Origin: Sipunculus nudus
Lineage: Eukaryota; Annelida; Sipuncula; Golfingiida; Sipunculidae
Reading direction: 5' to 3'
Assembly (NCBI GenBank): GCA_026874595.1
Contig: CM049322.1
Location: 35,645,840 to 35,709,839 of the forward strand
Length of the DNA stretch: 64,000 nucleotides
Of the stretch, positions 1 to 13,169 are shown one piece after another. Both the position numbers and the translations under genes were made by a program. Each line of letters opens with the position of its first letter. Within the stretch, counting starts at the first letter, position 1. The notes beneath the pieces were generated by a model. That model saw only the letters and a program-made list of their open reading frames with translations, ran no database searches and was not told where the DNA came from.

Positions 1-129
1 TGTCATATTATAAGAGGTGCATATTGCTAAATTGGCAAAATGTATTCACATCCAGGTACCATAACCATGAAAAAGTCATATAAGGATATTAGAATATGGG
101 GGCTAAATATGATAGTGGTACGAAACCCT

Positions 130-310
130 TTTAATCCAGGGGTATAGCACAAAACTTATATCAGCGGTGGAGCGGTAAGTTTTTCACTGTCGGTCCCCGT
201 CCATTGTGTGTGCCTTCTGAAGGCTTAGTACAGCGCCCCAACAATCCTTTTTCACTCACAAACGAGTACGCCTTCTCGGGTACTCTCGGTGTAATGAACC
301 AGTGATGGGG
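130..310 (-). repeat. SINE-like repeat fragment
   Basis: Read on the minus strand, this stretch shares a block around 'actcgtttgtgagtgaaaaa' with the repeats at about 23.65-23.86 kb and 63.72-64.0 kb. It lies just outside the left arm of the large inverted repeat. The match is by eye and only part of the family body is present, so the borders are approximate. Confidence 0.4.
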
Positions 311-437
311 ACATTTACTAAGGCATATTCCATGCCTGATATAACATAGGAATAAGCAGAAAGTATCTCACAAATCTCTTAAATTTCGTTAGCCGTCATA
401 CTTACAATGTTTTTTTATTATTTTATTTAGTCCTTAC

Positions 438-482
438 CGTTGACAGAACAAATCCTGAGAATACACAGATATAGCCAAACAT
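438..482 (-). CDS. Duplicate first coding exon of the lectin/SRCR/EGF receptor, pointing out of the window
   Basis: On the minus strand an ATG at 482-480 opens 15 codons with a hydrophobic, signal-peptide-like core (MFGYICVFSGFVLST), followed by a good donor (ACG|GTAAGG) at 437. The coding bases are identical to exon 1 of the receptor at 41096-41140. Homology between the arms continues only to 316, about 120 bp into the intron, so any downstream exons lie left of the window and cannot be seen. It may be the live first exon of a head-to-head paralogue or an orphan copy. Confidence 0.5.
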
Positions 483-2990
483 TTCGTCTCCTCAGTCATA
501 CTTGGTAAAATGAAACCGCGATATAAAAATGGACTGCTTTTGTTATTTTTCCAGGAAACATGACAAGGAGATCACAACATAAGCAATTTGTTATTAGCAT
601 TGGTAAGTATTTGCTTCCAGTTGATTGACAGGGTCTTTATTGAGTTACTGTGTACATATTTATGTAAATATACAACTCACCACAAACCAGGTTTACTCTT
701 TTGAACTTTAGGATAATTGTTCTCTCGAACAAGGACTGTCAAGCTATTCCTACAATGCATGATTAGCAAGTACAAATCCCTCCACAATTAAGGTGGAATA
801 GTATATTAATAAAAACGTCCAATCCGATGCCTAAAAATGCTCCATTTAGTGCCCATTAGAATTATTCTTTCAAGACACAACTGCAAACGTTTACCAACTT
901 CCCGGTAAATCCTGTTTTAACAAAAAATCAACATGACATATTACAGGTGATGTCTTCACACTTTACAAATCTGTAAATTAGAAGGGTTGTCTTGTTTATT
1001 AAAGAAATAGCAGTTTATAAATGATCACAGTATACAATCCTTTTTCACGCTGATGGCGAATCTGGTTAAAGTAAAATGGGTCTTGGACGCTGATAGAAAA
1101 TAACCAGTTTGATATGTAAAATTAAAAAGTACAATGCAATGTCCGATACGATGAATTTACAGTTCGCAAAATCAGGCATTCTTACTTTTTATCCTGAAAA
1201 CTAATAATCTGCTGATTAACTTTATATGGATGACTTTGATGTTGCAGTGGTTAGCACAAATGTAGAAGTGGTTTAATAATAATATCAGAAGTGATTATCA
1301 TTCCTTTCTGTAACTCATATGTAAATGATTTTTCAGTAGACATGGACGAGTCCTCCCTTTTCATAATTAATTAATAAATCACTTTTCAGGAGAGACACAA
1401 ATTGAAATAGAGGAAACAAGGGCCAGGACTATGAGCTGAGTGCCTGGTTAACGCGAATACTTCTCGGTTACCCTATAAACCTGGACGTAGGATCTTCGGG
1501 GAGCTCAACAGCACACAGAACGATTTTATTTCCGTGTTTGTCAATTTAATGCTGGGAAACATCTGGCCATCTTGGGTCGGTAGGCTGTAGGCTGTGCTTG
1601 TTTCCTGTTGTTAATCACACCGGTAATGCAATTTATATTATACGGCACTGTTCCCGGTCACAATGTGAATCATCGGGATTTATCTCGCTCCAGTAAACAT
1701 TTTATTCACTCATATTGACCGTGACAGAAATATATTCAGATACCATTTTTTTAAATTCAACTCAACTGACAGATATAAACATTCAAAGGATTTGATATAC
1801 TTATTGTGAATTGTTTCTGAGCGCTTTGTTTCTTGAAAACAATGATCCACCAAAATTTTTAAGACTTAACGTATGTATTATCTTAATAAACCATTCCTAT
1901 CTATGTTGGACCTAGTTTTATTCAATATTGATTCTCACATGGAAACAGTTCAAGCCATGTCACACCCTTTTCCTACGTCATGTAGAATATAATTGCACAA
2001 ATCAGCATACATTGTAATCTCATATCTGTCATATAACATCAAATTCTACGGTGATTCATTTGTGTCATAAAATAGTTTGGGTTTTTCTTTATACATGCGC
2101 TGTTGAGTTGTCTCATGCGTCTGCACTCATTGTTGAATCACCTTCATATTCTTAACATAGCTACTGTGTCAACCTTTTGATAAAGACACTATTTAAATAA
2201 TTAAATTCAAACTTATTTAATAAAATACTTTTTCTTCACGATTACTTATGTCCGGTAATTGTCTCTGATGTTCTTTAGTCTGCATCAAATAATATCCATC
2301 TTTAAATGAATGTATATTCTGTAATCTTTTTCCATATTTTTATCAAATAACGTAGTAATTGTAATCGCCAAAACCTTCAGCGCACTTCAGCACATGTACA
2401 TGTGAAAATAATGTAATGTTTAATGCAACCTATCCCTTTTTCTGTTTCACATATATCTAGTGACAATACACGATTACCAATAATATAAATGTAACAATGT
2501 CGCACAGAAATTTTCATCCAAATTTTGCTTATTCCATAGACATAGAAAAAAGAGAACTCCATCCAGGGAACGGAAAAATTGCCGTGAGCAGGTCACGGTC
2601 AATATTTATTTCCAAATGACTGACAATGATAAGTCTTTCTTTAAACATATGTTTGTCTAAATTTACATATAACCAGAGAACGGGACATTAGTTATATTAT
2701 AGCATATCCAAGTATGGGGTATAACCATTTTTTTATAATTCATTGTACAGTAACATGGGGTATCATGTTTCGATGTTAGCTTGAAAAATTAGGTAAGAGA
2801 GCACAGGTGCCTCATTTGATGTTAATTTCAGTACAGTTTAATTCCGTGGAAACTGTCTAGTGTCTGAACAGTAACTTTCATAAAGTTGTTTTCTGTAGAC
2901 TTCAAACACCTGATGATTTGCTATTTCTCAGGGTTTGATCGTTGGAGGGTGTCCATTTCAATATTCATGTAATTTAGAAGACAGTCAGGA
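483..2990. other. Upstream part of left arm, no gene recognised
   Basis: This part of the left arm is mirrored at about 38.6-41.1 kb. The open frames are short (for example 2377-2562, minus) and drift freely between the arms. It lies between the outward-facing receptor first exon and the inward-facing CRE/TATA promoter, so it probably holds regulatory or neutral sequence. Confidence 0.5.
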
Positions 2991-2994
2991 CTTG

Positions 2995-3045
2995 TGACGT
3001 CAGCTAGCATATATAAGCCGTGGTTGAGAGGAAAATCGGAACAAA
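2995..3045 (+). promoter_or_regulatory. CRE + TATA promoter-like module, left arm
   Basis: A perfect palindromic cAMP-response element TGACGTCA (2995-3002) lies 7 bp upstream of TATATAAG (3010-3017); transcription would start near 3040 on the + strand. The same arrangement is kept on the minus strand in the right arm (38558-38580). Element identity and spacing are seen directly; promoter activity is inferred. The downstream product is unclear: an ATG at 3129 is followed two codons on by a possible donor. Confidence 0.5.
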
Positions 3046-4117
3046 TGCCTGTTCAGCGCGCCGTTAAGGTGTAGTCTGACGATTGCCTGGCAGGTCTGCG
3101 TTCATCAGATTCTGGACAGCTCAGATACGATGTCTGTAAGCGTAAATCGTTTGTATCTGAGGAGGCCGCGCTAATATCTCTCTAACAGACTTCAGAGTGG
3201 AAATCACAAATGCTGATGGACTGGTAATCCGGCGATTTGTATCTGTTGTGAGCGCTTCAGGTAACAGGTCAGGGACATTAATTATACGCGAAACGATATA
3301 GGTACTGAATATTGTTGTGTAGAGATATATTCAGTTACCTGGTGCTGGATGAATTCAGGAGACATCAGCTGTGAAAGAAATTTATTCAAAGTACATAAAG
3401 AAATAGGCTGTGTGCCCATCAGAGAGTGCTTTGCGGATTTTGTCCCGAAGGGCGAACGTATACTCCAGGGAGAAGCTGTTGATTGTTTGGTCTCTGTGTA
3501 CATACTCAAAAGCGAGAGGTCTGAGCAACTCTGGGGTACTTCAAGATTTTCCCACCCAGGTAATACATAATAAACCTCTTCTTATGCTCTTCTTATGTGC
3601 AAAAAAGGTAATGCCTTGCAACCAGTCAATACGTTAAAGGAATGACGATACATAATACATACAAAGGGATGACACTAAAATTAAGATTCAGATGACAGCT
3701 ACATTAGGTTAAAAAATCGTTATCCTCTACATTTGTCCATAGTCAACTATTATGCATAGATTGCTGCATTTGTGGTTTAGCCTTATACATTTTAAACTTT
3801 ATCCACTGTTTTTTTTAAGGAATTGTTCAAAGTAGAAGGCACCGGTTTAGTTTACTAATTACTTAATGTCCAGAAATATTCTCTCAAAATTCTCTTAATA
3901 TTCTCAATATTATATTTGACCAATACGCAATTAAAACAAGATCTGAAAGGGCGGTTTTGGCGATGTTTGGTGATATAATTTGTACGTTTGATCATACATT
4001 TTTTTTAGCATGAACTTGGAAATGTAAGTCATGACTGCGTAGTAGACAATACGGTAGCGATGGACATTAAGTTGCCTTCTGTCCTGTTTCTAGGCTATTT
4101 TATAAGCTGTCCTCTGC

Positions 4118-4118
<1 letters not shown>

Positions 4119-4156
<38 letters not shown>
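4119..4156. repeat. AT microsatellite
   Basis: Alternating AT run inside the left arm. The matching run in the right arm (about 37400-37452) is longer, so the array has changed length since duplication. Frames read through it (poly Tyr-Ile) are artefacts. Confidence 0.95.
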
Positions 4157-4167
<11 letters not shown>

Positions 4168-4200
4168 ATTTATATATACAGTTGCATCTCGCTAACTCGA
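4157..4200 (+). repeat. Possible pogo/Tigger-type terminal sequence
   Basis: The block 'cagttgcatctcgctaact' followed by 'cgatccc' resembles terminal repeats of Tc1/mariner-pogo elements. The opposite end was not found in the next kilobase, so this may be a broken element. It is mirrored at about 37370-37395 in the right arm. Confidence 0.25.
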
Positions 4201-4772
4201 TCCCCTGTGGCAATAGCCAAAGTGGTCTCAGTAGCCGGGAGGTCTAACCAAAGTCTGATTATGGCGATATTGCAGCATTTTATAATTAGCATTTCATGTT
4301 GTACAGTAATTAGCCTTTCTTCATTAATGAACATCTATATTAACATCTATTTATGAGGATGACATCGTCCTCTGTTGGCCTATGATTCCAATATGCAGAT
4401 TCGAATAACAGGTCGAATAAATTGGCCCATATATACGTTTGGCTACCGATAAATCGAGTGAGTGTGTACCGGTTTCAACGAACTCATGCCCTCTATGAGC
4501 GGTGTCGGATGTATTTGCAGAATATCTTTTTCATGAGCTGGGTTAAGGCCAAATTGGTCTTGGTAAATATTTCATAATGATTACCAACAGACCTGACTTT
4601 GTCCAAGATTTACAGTATAATGAACATGAACAACAAACCATACAAACAATGTCGATGGCTTTAAAATTCATTGAGGCGCACGACCAGTTGATCAACCGCT
4701 AACGGCCGCTACAGCTCAATTAAAAGCATTTTTTTTTACATTAGAAGACCTCCTTTAGTCACATCATAGTGT

Positions 4773-4777
<5 letters not shown>

Positions 4778-4866
<89 letters not shown>

Positions 4867-4867
4867 A
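4778..4867. repeat. Compound (AT)n(GA)n microsatellite
   Basis: About 67 bp of AT followed by about 20 bp of GA. The counterpart in the right arm (36668-36737) has a long CT/GA part and a shorter AT part, showing independent expansion. Confidence 0.95.
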
Positions 4868-7432
4868 AGATATAAGATAGAGAAAGGATACAGGAAGGGA
4901 GAGGATTACATTAGGTTTTTTTTATACCAAGATCAAACTTATGATCATTTAAATTCAGCACGGTGCACCTTTATTCTGAAAGTATATTACGTAATATATG
5001 TTTCCTATGAGACCTTCATAATGCCACCACTAACATACCTGGGCCATCTTATCTTCATACTACAGTATTTTATCTCAAGAGGAAAAGTCTGGAGACATGA
5101 ACGTGAACGGTCTGCGAGCATCGTTTTCAAGGTATTTGTGAGAAAGGAAACGTCACTTAACCAGCATATAGCTATAAGGTTGGGCTTTAGATTTGACATT
5201 TAATATGTTTGATTAAATATGTTAACACCCGGCTTCTCCAGATCTGCTTTTTGTCACCAAAGTAGCTCCCACGACAATGCATTTAATTAATGGGCATTTT
5301 ATATACTAAGAATAGTTAGATTCCTGCACGACGCATATCCTATGTAGTACAGACCACAGATCGACCGTTAACATGTCCATTAAGATTTCTTTTTTTTTTT
5401 TCTTGATGATGAAATACGTTGTGGAACAACACGTGTTTGTGACAAGACGGATATTACAATAACATAAAAGATTCCCAGTTTTCTAAAAAAAAAGGAAATA
5501 ATTGCCAGGGATGAACCAAATGACATCCCTATCGTATACCCTAAATCACAAGAGGTCTTTATAACCTATACTATTAGTGTTTATAAATCTAGGTGATAAA
5601 ACATAGATTAAATCCAACTACATATACTTGTGAAAATAAGTACAATCAGAATTTCGATATAGATCAATATAACAGTTTATCTCATTAACGTAGCCGACGT
5701 GATAGGTCTGAGCTCTCAGGGTCATTCAAATGACATATAACTAGTTTAATTTCCAATGACATCTTAACCCGAATATTATTATGGCTTTGAATGCTCCTCC
5801 AGAAGTGCGTGTGATTAAGGAATAATGAGGCAGTATCTCGAGATAGTTTGTTAGCATAAAGATACTCATATACCTGCGCTGTGTTTTACAATAATCAATC
5901 ATACTTAACCATCGGAAGCGAGTTTGTCAGTTTAATGTTAAATGCATCGTAAGTGCGCAATGTATCAAACAATCTATGGAAATAATGAGTACGGCTTTTA
6001 TATATTATTGTCATGGAGTCGTTAGCCTTTAACATAAGATATTGTACCAGAGGACCTCTGGTGGATATTGGCTATTTCTAAAGATAGTGGAGTATTAATG
6101 GCATAGTGTCAAGGATTTAGCCATCTCACTGGGACATCAGTAAATCCAATCGTTTTGCATCCTTGACCTGGCACAGAGCCATCAAAGAATCAATACGTAC
6201 TTCACAGTAGAGCAGTGAGGATAAATTGTATAATTTGTAGTTTGAACAATGCAGTGGAATATTGAATCCAATATGTGTTTATTTCGGACCAAAACATCTC
6301 CAATTTGTAATAAATCATCTGCAATAAAATCGTTAAACTATATGTGTCGTATATAGATAAGAATACAATTTATTGTGACTGTGTTACGTTGCCGATTGTG
6401 TGACTTATTCGACACATCTGTCCTATAAACTGAAATTGGTCGCTTTTTCTTTATTCTTGTGAACTATCTTCCTTTTCAGCTTAGTGCGTTCCATGTATTG
6501 GGTCCTGCACATGCATTTCTTTATTCATGTGCTTGGTTTCTAGCCTGTGTCAATTTAATTTAGGTCTGTTTTGTTTGGTATCTTCTAATAATTGTAATTC
6601 AATTATGTTTAGGCTCTTAATAATAACGTATGTTAAGACTGTCGTTCTACCGGTTTATTTATAATTAAGTCTAAAGTGCATTCTCGACTCCCACGTCTCT
6701 ACTGGCTGAGCATGATTTTAGAAGTCGCCATCCCATTGTTCCAAAAAGATGATAAAAGGGTTATCTATCTGTGAAATTTCCTCAAAATAACCACCTTATT
6801 TTCTAAATGTCATCTGAATCTGCCCTGCGATCTACGTATGGAATGTACTGTATGTGACATTATATAAAATGTTCCAAAGTTTTTGTTAGAAACAAATAGA
6901 TGAAAGTTTGTATACTTAAAGAGATGAACGTGGATTCATTTCATATCCTAAAGAAGTGATTTGACCTTGACTCTTGACTAAGTCTGTCACACTGATCAAG
7001 CCAACACAGCATTAGTATCGGTCAAGGTGGCTTTTATTTGCGGTTTTCTCTGTACCAGGTCTATTTTTAACTTATGTCTATAATTGATTCTCAAGAAAGC
7101 GCTGAAGCATCTTAATTTTATTATGTACAAAAATCTGTATGATCGTTGGTACCAATAAAATAATAAATCAAACTGAAACTAACATTTCTGCTGTATTCCA
7201 GCATAAATGATATCAGCAATATCTTAAATTTGAATCTCATGAAGAAAACGTTGAGTAGTCACATAATAAAGATTTCGAAACAGGCAATACTCATTTGGTT
7301 ACGGGTAATACAGCCAAACGGAGTTATAAAATACTGCAATGATTAAAAAAGTCTTCTGAAAATAAATTATGCTTATTAGTGCTTTTGCATTCTCCTGAGA
7401 GTGATGAATTTCTAATATATTTTAATTTCATA

Positions 7433-8290
7433 CACGAAAACCTCGTTGTGTCGAAGTCGAAGAGACTTGTGAAATTCCTTCGACACAACCGGAGTTCGAG
7501 ACAACCGGGATATTAATTTTATTCAACCATTTTCAGCCTTGATTATTATCGATAAATACTGCACATGTATAAGGCCTATATTATATAGTATTATATAGTT
7601 CTAACGAATGTTTGCCTGAAAGAACAACATAAATTTTTTAATTAATTTATTTATCAATAATAAAAAAAGCATACAAGCACAAAATATTAGGATAAGGTAA
7701 ATAAAAAAGTGAAGCAGTAAAGCAGCATAACGTGCTCTACAGTAAATAAGAGTCAGTCTGAATGGTGTCATCTTTCTCCTTGTATATAGTCCTGTATGCT
7801 TATCCTAGATACATCGAAGGTAAGGATTCTATTATGTTTGGTTTATTAATAACTTCTCATTTGAAAATTATTGCATTGCTGGCGAGAGAAGAAAGGCATG
7901 ATCATGAGTGACTTATTGGCCAAACAGGTAAACGTCGAACCAGGTGTGTAAACTATAGCGCCTGATGGGTAAGATCCTTGCCGGTAATAATTATTTAACT
8001 GGTCATCACGGCCGTAGGTATGATTAATGGAACGTGCACAACTGATATCCAAACATTAAAGCGGCATGACTTCAAGTCGAACGACAGAGCCATCACCCTT
8101 GCCGTTAATAATTTCTTGTCATCACGGCCGAATCACGATTGACGGGCATCAGGTTTTTCGACACATCTGAGTTCGACACAAAGGAGTTAAATTATTAAGG
8201 TTTTAACTGCTTTTTTCAGGGACTCTGCATTCGCCGTCGACACATGCGGAAATTCGACTTAACCGTGTTCAACACAACGAGGTTTCACTG
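7433..8290 (+). mobile_element. Non-autonomous pogo/Tigger-like MITE, left-arm copy
   Basis: The element is bounded by TA dinucleotides (7431-7432 and 8291-8292). Its terminal inverted repeats share the core 'aaacctcgttgtgt', the pattern typical of pogo/Tigger members of the Tc1/mariner superfamily. Subterminal copies of 'ttcgacacaaccgg' add further inverted pieces. No transposase frame is visible. The copy in the right arm (33216-34047) occupies the mirrored site, so insertion preceded the IR1 duplication. Confidence 0.75.
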
Positions 8291-8390
8291 TATTAGCAAT
8301 ATCACTGTAAAAGTTGAAGCATATAGTTGTAGTCATTTCTGAGACAGTTGGCAACAGACTTTACATTTTCTTTGGGAACACATACATCAA

Positions 8391-8680
8391 CCGGCGTCTG
8401 TTGGCTAGGGGTCGAGAACAAATTCTAATCCGGGAGATCTTGAGTTCGAATCTTAGTCAAGGCGATGAGATGTTTCACGGCCTTCCCAATCCTACGGTGA
8501 TCGCTCTGCGGGCTCAACGTCCGAATTTTCTGCCTTAACGTCCTAAATCAAGGTGCCTTTTACTCACTGAAGCTAAGGTGAGCCAAGTAACAGCTGGGTT
8601 GAATGTTGTGGCTACACGACAGAGAGTAATGAATGGAACGACCTAGTTGTCCAGGCGGCATAATTACCATTTTTCCAGAA
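8391..8680 (+). repeat. tRNA-derived SINE-like repeat, left-arm copy
   Basis: A box-A-like 'tggctaggggtcgag' and a box-B-like 'gagttcgaatc' sit about 45 bp apart, as in the tRNA-derived head of a SINE. The sequence after box B (gcgatgagat, then gatcgctctgcgggc) matches, on the opposite strand, the head of the repeat at the window end (63.94-64.0 kb). The same copy occurs in mirrored form in the right arm (32830-33120). The 3' border is uncertain. Confidence 0.5.
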
Positions 8681-9289
8681 ACACTGTAAGAGGTAACAAT
8701 TATTTTTAGTTACACTTCTGCAAATATTAAGTTCCATCGTATGTTTTGATCATTCGGGTTTAAATGGATATGACGGTTACAATCAAACAATATAAAACGT
8801 TATTTGTTAGTTTTCTAGATGCCAGGTTTACCAAGCAGGGACGTAGAATAATTCAGAATTCGTGGATGTTTCTAAAGCATTATTATTTTATTATTGTCGC
8901 GGTTTCCGAAGTTCGCCTCATTTTAGGATCCATTTTTGTATCGTACTGGGTACATCTGGTTAACATATGTAAAAGGCCATAACCTTGTCCTACTCCTCGG
9001 AACATGTTCTGCTTATTATACAAGTATCAAAATAGATGCTAATGGTTAAACAGTTTTTTTTTTCATTTAGTGGCCCATATTTGAGGAGGGTTTTAAGAGA
9101 TGTACCGGTGCAATAGCAAGTTTGTACCCCATGTAATCTGTATTCTACTGAATTGATATATTGAGATTATATTGAAATAAGAGGTTATAAAGAACCTTTT
9201 ACACATGATCATTGAATGTGGTATAAACTTCTAATTATGATTACCCAAACAATATTACTGTAACTATAGTAACATTCACTATTTGTACG

Positions 9290-9303
9290 AACTTGCAATC
9301 TTT
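9290..9303. repeat. Target-site duplication of the LINE (left copy)
   Basis: AACTTGCAATCTTT here is repeated at 16029-16042. The uninterrupted site is present in the right arm near 32226-32242, which gives a true empty-site comparison. Confidence 0.9.
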
Positions 9304-9629
9304 TTTTTTTTTTTTTTTTTTTATTGAAACAACTTATAAACAGATACAAAAGAACATACAAATAGACATATATGAAAAGATACAAATACATTCACATAGA
9401 CGGACATAAAGCAAAACATGTATGTTTCTATATCACATATTTTTAACTTATAGATCTATAATCAGATGTTGTTACAGTGTTTAATTGAGAATGATACATA
9501 TATACATATACACATATATATACTCCTGTTCATACATATACACGCATACATACATATACGTGTTGACAAGGGTTCTAAAAAAATAAAACAGGAAAAGAAA
9601 ATAGATTTATTTTTACTCTTTTTTTGTTT

Positions 9630-12600
9630 CTAAAAGATAATATGAATATTGTCCCATTTTTCAATATGACTCTTGATTTTATCGCGTTTCCTTGCAATAT
9701 TCCTTTCTATATTATGAACTTGTTCTACGTATATTTTGAAACTAATGTTTGTTGGCATTGTCTTGTTGCATTTGCAATTGTATATAAATTTTTTTGTTAA
9801 CAGAAGTAGCATATCAATCAGGCTATATTTTGTTGTGTTGAATATAACAGATTTTATATCAAACATCTCTTCATTTATCCCATTATGTAGAGTTGATACC
9901 CAATTTTTTACTTGAAATATTATCTTTTTAGTTTCTCTACAATGATAAAAAAGATGTAACAATGTTTCTTTTTCAGAATTGCAGAAGGTGCAAAGTGTTG
10001 TTTCCTTTTTTCCAATGATAAATAAAAATGGGTTCAAAGCAATACATCTATGAAGTAGTTTAAACTGGAACATTCTCAGTTCTTCTGATATGGTTATTTT
10101 TTTAATATTCTGAAATGCTTCAAATACTATTTCTTGATAATCTCCTTGCATATCTCTGTTCCATTTTTCTACAACTTTTGAAGGTTCTATATATATCTTG
10201 AGTATTAATTCTTTATAAATTGTGTTTGTTACTTTTTTCATTTTCTTAACTATTTCTAAATTTGAATTATAGACTGTTTTTGTTATTTTATCTGTTGCCA
10301 GTTCTTTCTTCCACCTGAATTGGATTGCATCCACTATACTCATGTATTGCATTTTCTTGATATTTACTTTAGTTTTATCTGTTAATTCTCTGTGGGACAG
10401 GAAGACATATTTTTCTCCATTATACTTTGTGATATCTTTTATACTTGTTATTCCAGCTATATGCAAAGTTTTATTATAAACTATTTTGTTACCAACTTTT
10501 ATATGAGAGTTAAAAAATAATATTTCATTTAGAATTTCGTCACAAGTATTTACATGTTTAAAGTTATATTTGCCCCAAATGTTGAGTACCTCTCTCCAAA
10601 ATGTTTATCTTTTCTTGACCTCCCCAGATAAACTTATACAAGAGTGCTTCAATTTCTTTTAAATAATTTAGCGAAGGATTTGGTAAAACTTGAAATGCGT
10701 AAGTTAATTGTGACAAGATATGGGCTTTTATAATAGTAATTTTACCTGAGAGAGACATTGTTCTTGTTGCCCATATATTTAAAATGGCTTTGATTTTACT
10801 TAATATTTCTTTGTAATTGATATCTTTCATTTTTCGCCAATCTGGGTGTATATATATATACCAAGAATCTTTATGGGTTCTGTGCACCACTTAAGTCCTA
10901 AATTTTTCATACTGTCACCTATATTTTTAGTGTTTTCTATTACTGGCATAATAACAGTTTTATCTAAATTCACCTTCAGTCCAGATATTTTTTGAAAATT
11001 TTGAAATGTTAAAATGGCTTCTTTTATTGATTCTTGCCCACCTGTGAGGAAGAGAGCAGTATCATCTGCATATTGGATTAATTTATGTTCTTTACCAGCA
11101 ACATTTATCCCTCTTATTTTTGTATTGTTTCGTATTTTAATTGCCAATATTTCTGAAGATATTATAAATAGGTATGGAGAAAGAGGGCATCCTTGTCTAA
11201 CACCACGCGTTACTGGAAAATAGTTTGTTGCCCATCCTCTGTTCATTACACAGCTACTGATGTCTGAATATAATATATTAATCCATTTCTTAAAAGCAGA
11301 TCCAAAATTAAACATATGTAAAGTGTTTTGAATATGGGACCATTCTAAAAAGTCGAAAGCTTTCTCAAAATCTATTGACAAGAGATAACTTTCTATATTA
11401 TGTGTCTTTGAATAGGCAAATAAATCTATAATTTTTACTATATTCTCCCCAATGTATCTATTTTTAATAAAACCTGTTTGGTCTGGACTTATTTAAATGT
11501 GTAACACTGATTTTAGTCGATTTGCGAGGGTTTTGGCAATAATTTTATAATCAGTGTTTAACATTGAGAGAGGGCGCCAGTTCTTTAAAACTAGAGTATC
11601 TTTATCTTTCTTTGGTATTAGGCAAAGGATGCCTTGGCGCATAGTGGTTGGCAAGGTTCCAGTTTCAAAAGAGTATTTTATTGCATTTATATAGTATTCT
11701 TTAATATGATCCCAAAAACTCTGTAAAATTCAGCAGGGAAGCCATCTGGACCTGGTGTTTTCTTCATCTGAAGCGATTTCAATGTACTAAATAGCTCTGC
11801 AGGGTTAATTTCTTTGTCGCACATTTGTTTATCTTCCTGTGGCAGGATTCTAATGTTATCTAATAAATCATAATTATCTAAAGAGTTTTCCTGGTTAACT
11901 GTGGACTCTGTGGTTGTATATAGAGATTTATAAAATTTAACCTGTTCTTCTAGAATATCTTTTGTATCACTTAGTATTTTACCATTATAATCTTTCAGTT
12001 TGTGAATCGATTTTTGTTCGTAGTTTCTTTTTTCCATGTTTAAAAAGTATTTTGTTGGTTTGTTTCCTTCTGTATACCATTTACATTTACATCTTACCAT
12101 GGCAGCATCTGTTTCTTTCTCAACAAATTGTTTGTGTTTATTAACTGTAATTTCCCATCTTAATTTATCTGCAATACTGTTTGTTAAGTTATATTGGTGT
12201 TGAGCTTTACAGATCTCTCTCTCTAAGGCTATCATTTTGTTATTATAATTTTTCTTTTTGTTTGCTGCAAATGATATGGTTTCTCCTCTGATTTGGCATT
12301 TCAGTGTGTCCCATAATAGGGCTGGATTTGCATCTTTATTGTTCAATACTGTATGATGAATACATTTTTTAATTTGATTTACATAATTTTCATCCTCAAG
12401 CAGTGAGCAGTTCAATTTCCAATAGCCCGGTCCTCTTTTATAATTACTTAGACTTAACTTTATATATATCAATGAATGGTCTGTTTTATATGCTGGCTCA
12501 ATGTCTGAGAATTCTACATAATTGCCTAAACTTTTGCTTATTAGAAAGTAATCTAGCCGAGAAAAAAGTGGTTTTGGGTTATACCGATGCCATGAATATT

Positions 12601-13168
12601 TTAGTATACCAGAATGTTGTGTTCTCCAAATATCTGTAAGTTGTGAAAATTCTGCCCATTGTAGGAGTATTTCCCTTGCTTTCTCATGAGTGTGTACATT
12701 ACCCCCTTCTTTATCCACAGCTGGGTTCATGACAACATTAAAATCTCCTCCAATTATTAATTTGTCTACTTCCATTTGTGATAGTGTTTTTATTAAATTA
12801 GTGAAAAATTCTGGATCATCTTTATTAGGTCCATAGAGATTAACCAGTGTAACATTATGTATTCCTATTGATACATTAAGTATAATAAATCTTCCATGTT
12901 TATCTTGTGTACTATTCTTGATATTAATACCTGCTCTGTTTTTTATTAAGATGCATACTCCTCTGGACTGACTGGTGCCATGACTAAAGTAGATTTGGTT
13001 GCCCCATTCAGATTTCCATCTATTCTCAGACTCTACATTACTGTGCGTTTCCTGGATAAATATTATATGAAATGTTTTCCGATTCAACCAATGAAATAAC
13101 TCTCTTCTTTTCCTGTTACACCCAAGACCCCTAACATTGAGAGAGGCAATGTTACAAGTGTCTGTCAT
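9630..13168 (-). pseudogene. LINE ORF2: AP endonuclease + reverse transcriptase, frameshifted
   Basis: About 1180 codons if frames are followed, the usual ORF2 size for this clade. The endonuclease part (13168 down to about 12450) shows SLNVRGL (residues 9-15), IQETH with the catalytic Glu (residue 40), GGDFNV, SRLDYF and TDHSL. The reverse transcriptase part shows TPGPDGFPAEFY, SIDFEKAFD, GVRQGCPLSPYLF and YADD (near 11075). A C-terminal Cys/His region (CTFCNSEKETLLHLFYHC) lies near 9950-10005. Breaks: an A-tract frameshift near 11712, an in-frame stop near 11491, a shift in a TA tract near 10850, and another near 10600. It would have copied its own RNA at nicked target DNA; it cannot do so now. 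Confidence 0.93.
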
Positions 13169-13169
13169 A

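Noticed and set aside
4060-5203. Open frames of 98 and 144 codons with poly(Ile-Tyr) stretches
   Set aside because: They are translations of AT and GA microsatellites; the flanks show no domain, splice logic or conservation.
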